Assembly: GCA_018064425.1 (NCBI GenBank)
Contig: JAGHVF010000020.1
Span: forward strand, 59,611-123,610
Direction of reading: 5' to 3'
DNA: 64,000 bases
Origin: Candidatus Colinaster equi
GTDB taxonomy: Bacteria; Bacillota; Clostridia; Lachnospirales; Lachnospiraceae
Part shown: positions 39,001 through 46,900 of the stretch, piece by piece
Layout: each line of letters opens with the position of its first letter
Numbering within the stretch: position 1 is the stretch's first letter
Program-made: the position numbers and the translations under genes
The notes under the pieces: model-generated
Databases searched by the model: none
The model's input: the letters and a program-made list of their open reading frames with translations, nothing else
What the model was told of the DNA's origin: nothing

Positions 39001-41702
39001 CTTGCTTCAAAATCACCCTCGAATCTGATATTTGCCTTTTTCTTTCCATCCAAAACAACCGCTGTGTTACACGTTACATCATCAAGTGTAAGTGTACCGG
39101 CGGAAATTGCAAAAGTATTTACGGCATATTGCTTGGTAGCAACCGGTTGATTCTTATTCTTATCCGTTATTACAAAATTGACATTTCTGACAACTGTGTC
39201 ACAAGTGAATGTTATACCTGCTGTTGTGTAAACAGTTACATTATTAGGTGTATTAATATTGCTGTTATTTTCTTCAAGGTCACCTGTTCCGTCCTCAACG
39301 CCCTCGATAGTAAGAGATTTCACATATGCAGCTTTGGGCATTGTAATTGGCGCAGCTACAACCTCTTCCATTCCTCCCTTATCGGAAGAAACATTATTCA
39401 ACAATTTGATTGTATAATCTCTTTTGTATGCAAGTGCATTAATCTCTGCTATAGCATCCTGAATGTTGGTAAATTCGGATATAACCTTTTCAGAGTTTTC
39501 ATAAAAGTCATCATAGATAAGATATACACAGAAATTCTCATCTGTAGACAATCCAATCTGACCGGACCTCTTTGTTAACGGTCTGTTAACCGTTCCAACA
39601 TATCCTACTATTCTGTTAGCATTAATGTTTCCGGCCATATTGGCGTTCTTTGCATTAATAAACGGAACAAATCCGACAGCGATGTCATCATCACTTGTAG
39701 CCGCAATAGGTTTACCGCTTGCGTCATACAGCTCAACATTTAAGAATGCATTGTCAAAATCATCCGAATACAAATCTTCCACAAGTGTTGATTGGGGAAC
39801 TGCTTTTGATATCTTCCCATTCTTATCTTTTGTTACTGTTGCAGCTAAACCAAGCTTTGGATACTTTAATGGCGCATCAGAAGTACCATCTGACAAAATA
39901 TATCCGAAAGTGTTCTTTCCAAAACACTTTGCCTCAACCTCTTCACCTAATTCAAGAAAGGATACACTTATATCCTTAGGGAACAAATATTTACCGCTCT
40001 TAAGATACAATTCCGATTCCGCATTTGTGCTCTTGCCTGTAACCTTACCCCAGGATGTGTTCTCATTTAACGAAACATTATCCAGTGTTAATTCATAATT
40101 CTGGAGCGAAACAGCAATCTCACCTGATGTAGCGGCAAATTTAATATCTTTAAATATCGTATTACAGCCAATTTTTATATTCTTGGCAATAGTGATGGTA
40201 TCACCCGCTGTTCCATCCGCATCTAAGCCGGATATTCCGGTTATTTTCAGACTCTTTGCCTTGGTTGGGAATAGCACATCTTTTGATCCGACATTGATAT
40301 CCAAAGGCTCAAGACGTTCGTCAAGATATGTCCAAATATCAATCTCATACTCGCCTTCGCTATCTCCGCGATTATTTATCTCTACGAACGCAGCATTAAG
40401 GCTGTTAAACATTCCTATTTTTTCCGCTTTATTATTCTTTACACAATACAAAACGACACACGCGTCATCTACATTCTTTGGATCATAAGTAACAAGAGTT
40501 GTTGCTACTTTTTTAAGCGGCATAAAATAGCCCGAATCATCAAATGTTACATACATTGTTGCAGGATCAACTTTAGCTCCCGTAGCAACAACAATATCTG
40601 TCTTTTTAATATCACCTGCGCTCTGTCTCTTTATATTAATTGCGAATTCACTGATCTTTCCGTGCGAAATATCACCTTCAAACGCCTTTTCCGTAGAATA
40701 TACATAAGTATCTCCTACATCTTCTCTAGCATAGATTTTTTTTCTGTTTTCCGAATCGTTTTCTGCATTTACCGTACCGGTGATAGTAAATGTTCCTTCG
40801 GCATTGTACTCAATGCTATTATTCTCACTATCGGACACAATATCCCTAACCGCGATGTTACCTGCACACTTTATAGAGGTATCGGTCATAGAAAGCTTAC
40901 CAAGGCCGTTAATATTACCTCCGACGTTTACATTCAACGTTTCACCGCAATCTGACTTAAAAATGAGATCTCCGTTCTTTCCTGTTACGGATAAAAGCTT
41001 GTTCTCATTATCCAAAGATCTCTCTTTGATTATGGTAAGACTCTTGCCATTTAAAGCCAAAGCACTGTTCTCACCGTTCAATGTAATATCTTTCAAAGTG
41101 ATATTTGTACCTAAAGAAACATTATTGGAAAATGATATTGTGACCGGTGCAGCGACACTACCACTCATTCCCTCATAAGTCACTTCTTTTGCATTTTTAG
41201 GAAAAACAAGATTCTGAGCATCTATATCTCCGTCAATTGTTACAACATAAGACATCGATGTATTGTTAATAACATCGATATATGTTGCTACATCTGCAAA
41301 TGAATCATATGTAATAAGACCGGAAAGACCATCATCATCACCAACATATACATTCATACGTCCGCTAGGGACTGCTACGGGAATCATATCCTCGAGCGAC
41401 TCCGTTATAGTCTCTGTCTCGGTTTCAGAAGAGGTTGCTGTCTCTGTTTGTACTTCTTCGCTTTCAGTTACTGTTTCATCAATCTCAGTCTCGGTCTCAG
41501 TTTCCGAAGTAACAGTCTCGATAACAGATGATGTCTCCTGCTGTGAATAGCTTTCATCTTCACTTTCCGTATTCAGTTCAACATCGTCAACGGTTGACAT
41601 GGCATTGCTGTCATAAGTCTGTTCCATGGCATATGCGCCGGAATAATTACCTGCAATCATTGTGACTGCCAAAACCATTGCTAAAGCTCTTCTTAATCTC
41701 AT
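33024..41702 (-). CDS. Giant exported repeat-module protein (~2892 aa) of unknown function
   Basis: GGAGAGGAT upstream of ATG 41702; signal peptide MRLRRALAMVLAVTMIAGNYSGAYA; Thr/Glu/Ser-rich spacer; seven recurring modules. Confidence 0.8.
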   Translation of the reverse strand: MRLRRALAMVLAVTMIAGNYSGAYAMEQTYDSNAMSTVDDVELNTESEDESYSQQETSSVIETVTSETETETEIDETVTESEEVQTETATSSETETETITESLEDMIPVAVPSGRMNVYVGDDDGLSGLITYDSFADVATYIDVINNTSMSYVVTIDGDIDAQNLVFPKNAKEVTYEGMSGSVAAPVTISFSNNVSLGTNITLKDITLNGENSALALNGKSLTIIKERSLDNENKLLSVTGKNGDLIFKSDCGETLNVNVGGNINGLGKLSMTDTSIKCAGNIAVRDIVSDSENNSIEYNAEGTFTITGTVNAENDSENRKKIYAREDVGDTYVYSTEKAFEGDISHGKISEFAINIKRQSAGDIKKTDIVVATGAKVDPATMYVTFDDSGYFMPLKKVATTLVTYDPKNVDDACVVLYCVKNNKAEKIGMFNSLNAAFVEINNRGDSEGEYEIDIWTYLDERLEPLDINVGSKDVLFPTKAKSLKITGISGLDADGTAGDTITIAKNIKIGCNTIFKDIKFAATSGEIAVSLQNYELTLDNVSLNENTSWGKVTGKSTNAESELYLKSGKYLFPKDISVSFLELGEEVEAKCFGKNTFGYILSDGTSDAPLKYPKLGLAATVTKDKNGKISKAVPQSTLVEDLYSDDFDNAFLNVELYDASGKPIAATSDDDIAVGFVPFINAKNANMAGNINANRIVGYVGTVNRPLTKRSGQIGLSTDENFCVYLIYDDFYENSEKVISEFTNIQDAIAEINALAYKRDYTIKLLNNVSSDKGGMEEVVAAPITMPKAAYVKSLTIEGVEDGTGDLEENNSNINTPNNVTVYTTAGITFTCDTVVRNVNFVITDKNKNQPVATKQYAVNTFAISAGTLTLDDVTCNTAVVLDGKKKANIRFEGDFEARPTQTAENNVDVSPVDNSDDFIEVSINGSIQNFVELSIEDIDSGEIGERSRLEVIAYENKSANNFAAPVFNVTTLKAAYTDIYVAESKTAIANGKGKYAANSTISYLDLEDSNLTVNGNLNATNVALTGNTTNIYVDKIFNIKGTLYKNSANVLLFTRVTDDKSGAIPYLNISGYVQNNLPENNTSGKHSDLIKVKVGYPIGTRQNDEYILGVKDNSYKDGKDYTHTTTVLTAKNAVASLFCVDESNTKIVYSDGRVGAPRAIIVNEDLDSMYSNPTNWYYMQKVSNAIRYNAVNKLAVVVTASESEVTKDKLKAIGRENVIGYFPTIADAVKAINSSEQNTFTVTLLHDTPVEKLTLSKKKVFFNSYEYGEVSTRKLNYNSAITLAGDVVFHNVDLCASKANLAINTGVYNVEFVDCKATGKAIGAVTGKNKDNGKVVMSSRELKVGGISKISELQIADTTEVNGAVDVKCVTGTDSDNVKTLRCTQTNKKLTANEIKGAGSEINKRLTIEWCVGLVNITGTGVQNYALENAQINLQLPAKKTVSNYELVSKNGVVAISGKELIKVKGKIDLSSVGINAGGYSVYYPLKAAGAIFNGNKLQSENNNSVNLKVYDDIAVGPIYEMRYLDMGQASTEIETLKMSNAYYVIDMGEATSKDPVVTDSAKYSAIKLPNAKKSRLYSKLYIKGRSDGKTKVASNGNVTAYGDVEFDNINMEGITARGVKTAMNITSAASAKSSDAKITLVNSTALCGKANIPNLVMNSSSEMSTWNTTTLGSLALNGDSHWIAIAAANVKTIESEQKENKGCYIASYEVNNKSLKKNVPTITVTGDVTTPVVVKLVNKAKTTDYTYGINTSASDYRDKPLILGKKANAANVCAAPLSKFDNGKIVLKDNYSSYKDVSGYVYNGDLDEMSVMITQGDMSSGGISKYYAKTLYDAFRSIDNAANTNAVYVVTIRDNAEGVLTEINGKTYRAFYTGADPSKISSLALPTKASQIMIMAESIDEPETPKPVVVYSGKLNIKTRINFGNISFTEAKVKNDEIEYMSSITPVSSMSSIISFKEGFDTCAGKDSAGMDIIKVNGFTAKKGIVALADNMCLTSENGPIDIYGMQFYGDIKIDCNKPITIGEVGIISPNLGSKLDIAYRTTAKEFAKSVTQLNYNGLVTYDKYATINFMPYIWDEETEDYIQPTKSQIEELYCCDDADNLPVYKKIANVRGNMGSSLAITGKDGEYSLPDGYDFFVIDKGLYICKATPVVEVKTATSTTQYNSFEQAVKAIDANNDAQADYTIRLLGNIGENSPSKSLALPKKAHTIIIESGRLDGKKASLFTETTKISTGCDLVLDNVSIQSVKKVDDEYVAVNGTIQTSGKNLAIKGMITSIYYDQDGGAKPGSTYGVVGNGKGVFRMSVDNNSNVHDYINSVKNVKTYTCGVTGDIGGKTIIFKNAEGVSGVGELNLPFGTILNLGDSNLTVKNLNTNANQADAINAMTYVEAANISVSDTARLGKTTLMAGTADAVSRKANGKISLNKLVLTGNSNISEKDNLTVNLLGKQNAKGVSQVEIKNRLSFEHLDALQANASNYTKEIVKVGLYYNNVRTNPGSGMARLYEGMQLIKAPYISAALFAPFYATTNKYGEINSVNMGRRVVKKAYAYDEDTKKWVDTGKTFEPFGFVKNGDYVTYKKLRGIVDGGYDVDVSQYEAELVIGTDNVDDLSSEEFVHEYCITYEDAVARIEKYNDKTQKYVIVLTQDADIATTNSKGAYVVPPMPSKASSVTIYNGMITCKPNITLKCNTKFKNVFIMPNNLTKVSIEVGNFEFTVSGRTNFDTYFDYLNKITSKTKKGTLIVDTPMYLSGITGLKDIVITSGNELIAEGNVSAVNLNLISEGDGGVLFEHRGNATFDQIVLSGKTTCLKRKNIANKLTVNKAVVFGDGTSTDERLRVLLPDKSPVGTLILTSKKASTIANNRIDVAMIANEGVVYDTCVNGNNITLSKVR

Positions 41703-41808
41703 ATCCTCTCCAACCTTCATTACACACTAAATGCGCGACGTTCAAATTACGCCACGCATTCACTTTCAATATAGAATCTTACAAATTGTATCGCTAATTC
41801 CAATCATC

Positions 41809-43578
41809 TTACTCATTCTCAGGCATCTCAATGCAAATGTGTACATCCTTAAGTTGCTTCTCGTCAACGCCGGATGGAGCACCCATCATAACATCCTGTG
41901 CTGTCTTATTCATAGGGAACGGAATAATCTCTCTGATACTCTCTTCTCCCGCAATGAGCATTACCATACGGTCAACACCCGGTGCAATACCCGCATGTGG
42001 CGGTGCACCATAACAAAAGGCGTTATACATAGCCGGGAATTTGGCTTTAACATCTTCTTCGCCAAGTCCGACAAGCTTAAATGCCTCAACCATAATCTCC
42101 GGATCGTGATTACGTACCGCGCCGGATGAAAGTTCAACACCGTTAACAACAAGATCATACTGATATGCAAGTATATCAAGCGGATTCTCGTTCTTAAGTG
42201 CATCCATACCGCCCTGCGGCATTGAGAATGGATTATGGCAAAATTCCAACTCTCCGCTTTCTTCACCTATCTCATACATAGGGAAGTCAACTATCCAACA
42301 GAACTCATAACACTCTTTGTTCATATGTCCTTCAGCGTTTGCGCCAAGAAGTTTTCTAAGCACGCCTGCTGTCTTAAGTGCATCAAGTTTCTTACCTGCT
42401 GCCAAACCTACAAAATCGCCCGGTTTCAAATCAAGTGCTTCAATTACTGCATCCTTACGCTCCTGAAGGAACTTAGAAATTCCTCCGACAAGTTCACCGT
42501 TCTCATCCAACTTGAACCAACAAGCCTTATTAGCTGTCGCCACTTCGACATCAGCCATTATCTTGTCGATTACCTTACGTGTTGCCGCAAAATTGGTTAC
42601 TTTTACAGCCTCAATGCTATTACCCTCTGCATCAAACGGACCAAATCCGCATCCTGCAAAAGTCGCGGTAACATCTTTAAGTGTAAGATCAATACGAAGA
42701 TCCGGCTTATCCGAACCGTATGTCTCCATAGCATCTCTATAAGATATACGTGTAAAAGGAGCTTTGCTTGCAGTCTTATAAGTTCCGTATTTTGCAAAAA
42801 TCGGAGGAAGAACATCTTCAATAACAGCAAAAACATCTTCCTGTGATGCAAATGCCATCTCCATATCAAGCTGATAGAACTCGCCCGGAGATCTGTCCGC
42901 TCTGGCATCCTCATCTCTAAAACATGGTGCCACCTGGAAATATCTGTCAAATCCGGATGTCATAAGCAACTGCTTAAACTGCTGCGGTGCCTGTGGCAAA
43001 GCGTAGAATTTACCCGGATGAAGTCTTGAAGGAACAAGATAATCTCTTGCGCCCTCAGGTGAACTACATGTAAGAATCGGTGTTGTAATTTCTAAGAAAT
43101 CATGATTAATCATAGCAGCTCTGAGTTCTGCTACTATTTTACTTCTAAGTACAATCTTTTCTTTAACCGCCGGATTACGAAGGTCAAGATATCTGTACTT
43201 AAGTCTTGTTGCTTCATCTGCCTCTTTTGATCTGTTTATTTCGAAAGGAAGTTCATTATATCTACATTTTCCAAGTACAACTATTTCCTCCGGTACAACT
43301 TCAATATCACCTGTCGCAAGCGTTGCATTCTTACTTGAACGTTCTCTGACAGTACCTGTTACAGATAAAGTCGACTCGTTATTTACTCCATTCAATTTCT
43401 CCATCATTTCTTCTGTCTCAACAACTACCTGAGTTGTTCCATAGAAATCACGAAGAATCAGAAAACCAAGGTTCTTGCTGACTTTACGCATATTGTCATA
43501 AAAACCTACCAATGTTACTTTCTGACCTACATGCTCCATACGAAGTTCGTTGCATGTATGTGTTCTTGACTGTGTCAT
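41809..43578 (-). CDS. aspS: Aspartyl-tRNA synthetase
   Basis: TRLKYRYLDLRNPAVKEKIVLRSKIVAELR ... FYALPQAPQQFKQLLMTSGFDRYFQVAPCFRDEDARADRSPGEFYQLDMEMAF; start 43578 with AAAGGATG upstream. Confidence 0.97.
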   Translation of the reverse strand: MTQSRTHTCNELRMEHVGQKVTLVGFYDNMRKVSKNLGFLILRDFYGTTQVVVETEEMMEKLNGVNNESTLSVTGTVRERSSKNATLATGDIEVVPEEIVVLGKCRYNELPFEINRSKEADEATRLKYRYLDLRNPAVKEKIVLRSKIVAELRAAMINHDFLEITTPILTCSSPEGARDYLVPSRLHPGKFYALPQAPQQFKQLLMTSGFDRYFQVAPCFRDEDARADRSPGEFYQLDMEMAFASQEDVFAVIEDVLPPIFAKYGTYKTASKAPFTRISYRDAMETYGSDKPDLRIDLTLKDVTATFAGCGFGPFDAEGNSIEAVKVTNFAATRKVIDKIMADVEVATANKACWFKLDENGELVGGISKFLQERKDAVIEALDLKPGDFVGLAAGKKLDALKTAGVLRKLLGANAEGHMNKECYEFCWIVDFPMYEIGEESGELEFCHNPFSMPQGGMDALKNENPLDILAYQYDLVVNGVELSSGAVRNHDPEIMVEAFKLVGLGEEDVKAKFPAMYNAFCYGAPPHAGIAPGVDRMVMLIAGEESIREIIPFPMNKTAQDVMMGAPSGVDEKQLKDVHICIEMPENE

Positions 43579-43724
43579 TTTAATACATCCTTTCAATATA
43601 TCTTTGCAGGCATTACGCCGTATTCTCAACCAAACTATTATACATCACATATATATATTGTACCAACATAATACACACTATACAACATATATGTCGGTTG
43701 ATTTGCTCACAAAATGAATACCAT

Positions 43725-43886
43725 TTAGGTGCTTTTATGTTTTTTGCAAACCGAACATTTATCACAGGTCGCGCAATCACCGCAGGTCTTACCCTTTTTT
43801 CGATCAATTGCTATCTTCGCTATTGCACCGGCAATTGCCGCAACCAATATCAGTATTACAATAATATTGTAAATATCTGTCTGCAT
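43725..43886 (-). CDS. Small FeoB-associated-type Cys-rich membrane protein (53 aa)
   Basis: Below the ORF-track length limit. Manual translation MQTDIYNIIVILILVAAIAGAIAKIAIDRKKGKTCGDCATCDKCSVCKKHKST*, with GGAGGACGGT upstream; one TM helix then a five-Cys tail. Confidence 0.75.
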   Translation of the reverse strand: MQTDIYNIIVILILVAAIAGAIAKIAIDRKKGKTCGDCATCDKCSVCKKHKST

Positions 43887-43900
43887 ACCGTCCTCCGTAA

Positions 43901-46900
43901 TCATTTCGGATTGGTAAGTGTAATCTCAAAGTTCTGTGTAAGATTTGAAACACGCTCATATCCTACAGCATCCGTGCCAACAATTTCATATGTAAAACGG
44001 CCTTTGATTACAGGATTTACCTTATTCATATCATAAACGCCGCTCTTATTCGGTTTTGCCGTCATTTTTGCTGCTGCCTTTTGTGTTAAAGAACCTTTAG
44101 CAACTGTTGTTCCTCTTGCCGCATCAATTACGGCTTCCTTAAGGGCATCAAAATTCTCGGCCTTGTACGTAAATACAATATTTCCGTTTTCTGAAGAAGC
44201 GGTAAACAACTTTTCATCGGAAACAAGGCTTTCCTTGAAGATATTTAGTGTATCTATATCATATTCGATGTCTGTAATCCTAACCTCTGCCACATTCTTA
44301 TTCTTACTCCTCTTGAAGTAATCCGTATCAGCTTCAGCAGCGACAAGTTGTACCTGTTTACCGGTTACGTTACCATCCATTTTTATCTTCGTAGTCTTAC
44401 CACCTACCCATGTGGCTTTCAAATTGTTAGGTAGTATTGTAAGAGTAGTTGCGATTGGCTTTTTATTTAGTACACCCAGATTATCATCATCCATTTGTCC
44501 GTATCCAATATAGCCATCAAGCTTATAAGTTCCCGCTACCAAATCAGTTGTTCCCCATGTTGAAGGTTCACGCTGGGTATATTCCGCATAGTATTTTCCG
44601 TTCTCGGTCATAATCTCCGAGCAATACATTTCTTCAAACATTTCCATAAATTCAGGATTCGGATCTTTACTTTTCTCTTTATAATTCTTAGTGAGTGATA
44701 AATAATAACCGGTATGCCCTTCACCTTTATCTACTACAATGCTCGGAAGTTTTGTTATTTCAAATCTCACCTTAGTCGGCTCTTTACCTTCATAATACGT
44801 ATTAGCCATAGTTTTTGCAGTAGTTATCTTTACCTTATCAAAATCGGAATTCGTATTTGCGAAGCACAAATTATGTATCTTATATACCTTATCTTGTTGA
44901 ACTCTCTTACCATCACTTCCCTTATTTTTGTTTATAAGCGTGATTGTAGTATATTCTTCTGTCGGTTTATAGCTAAAAAGTCCTCTTTCGTTTCTTGTTA
45001 TTACACCGCCGGATATTTTCACTTGATAATTATGTTCCATTTTATCATAGAATCGTTCATACTCGTTTATTTCGAAAAGCGGCCCTGTTTCCTCATCATT
45101 AACCGGAATGATGGCATAATCCTCCGCTTGATAAACAAACCAATCGTTTATATCCTCCGATTGTGTTACACTATCAGATGAATTTTCATACAGTCCAAGC
45201 TTACAGCTATCCTTTTTTACCACAAAAGTTCTGCTTGCCGATCCGTTTCCCGAACCGTCTGTAGCAACGGCAGTAACAGTATATGTACCGGGCTTTGCAT
45301 AATTAAACTTAAGAAGGCCGTTATCAAATATCTGATAATCCTCTTTTGATATCGGTCCGGATACCTTCCAGGTTACATCATACACATGACGATTATTGGC
45401 AAATTTATCGTCATCCTTATCGGAAGCTGACCGATATGCTTTAAACGAAAGACCTTTGGCTTCACTAACAGTAAACTCTGTTTTTGTCTTATTTTTCTTA
45501 TCAATAATGGCGATATCCCTACGTTCTTCTTTTTCCCAGTACTCATTTTTTTCATTATAATATGGTGTGGTAATGTACGCTCTTATCTCATTATTGTTTT
45601 TAAGATAATCACTAACCCCATCTTTTGTGAGAGTAATGGTGTATTTAATCTCTCTGTCTACATACCCTATGGGTTTGTAAACTTCAGTTCCGGGATAATC
45701 TGCAGCGGTTGCAAAAATACAAAAACTATCACCGTTTGATTTAATTCTGTCAAAAACTTTAGAAAGGTTTTTACTTATCTTCACCTTACCGTTTGAAGGA
45801 TTAATCGTAATATATGATAAAAGCTCTTTATTTTTTGCATCAATCCTATATGTAGCCTTACACGTAGTCGGTTTTATAGTCGCATCATACATTGGTCTAT
45901 GTGTTTCGTTATAGTAATGCAGCTTAGGGCTGATAGTTATATCTTTATTGCCAATATAATATGTAGAAGAAGGCACAGTTAATGCTATAGACTCTATTCC
46001 AATCTTAACGTTAATTATCATTGAAACAGATGATTTAATATATCCGCTTGGTGCATATGCTTCAAATGTAAGAATATGCTTACCGGGTGTTACTTCAGCC
46101 GGAAGATTAATTACCAGATTACCGGATTCAGGATCATATGCATTACCTTCAATATCTCCGTAATTATTGGTCTCGATCTGTCCTTTATTATCCTTAAGAT
46201 ATATAACCTTATTGCTTGAACTCTCTTTACTGAAAACCGGAGTTGCAATCTGAATATCTCTCTGTCCGGTATATACATTCTTTGATGCGGAAAGTGCCTT
46301 TATCTTCAGATTGGTCTCGTAGTAAAGAGCACGATTCGCATAAGCGGTTCCAAGCTTAACTTCCGAAGATTTGTACGTTTCGCTTCCGCCTGATTTTTTC
46401 TGCATAAGGTTAAAAGTAAAGCGATAATTTTGAGTAGTTGTCTTATCATCTGTTGTACTGTTTTTCACCGGAACTTTAATAACAGTATTATTCTTAAATG
46501 GTTCACATACTTCCGGATGCTCTTTATAAAGCGAATTTAATGTCTCGCCTTCGGCAACTATAGCATCCGCTGTGATGCTTATACTTGTATACAAGTTCTC
46601 CGTCTCTGCAGTAAGACCCTTTACCTTAAAGTAAATATTGTCCTCATCCGAACGCACATATTCAATATTTTGGGCTTTAAACTTACTGTCTAATACAGCC
46701 ACATTTAGCTTAAGTTTCTTTCCGGCTTTAAGAAGTGATTCACCATTAGCATTAACAATATCCACATAATATGTAGCTTTATCGGTAGAAGCATCTACAG
46801 CCAATGCTTCAATTGTAATATTTTTGTCCGAAACATCCTTTATATTGATTTTATCGGCCGGATCGCCATTTGCCTTGTATATCTTTACATTATCTTTCGT

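Noticed and set aside
36796-41550. Numerous plus-strand ORFs of 70-157 aa antisense to the giant protein
   Set aside because: Open antisense frames arise from the codon composition of the minus-strand gene; no RBS/family evidence.
43580-43724. Possible T-box leader upstream of aspS
   Set aside because: No T-box sequence or antiterminator/terminator pair could be recognised in this short stretch.
43613-44036. ORFs at 43613-43807 (-) and 43698-44036 (+)
   Set aside because: They overlap the 53-aa FeoB-associated-type gene, which explains the region better.
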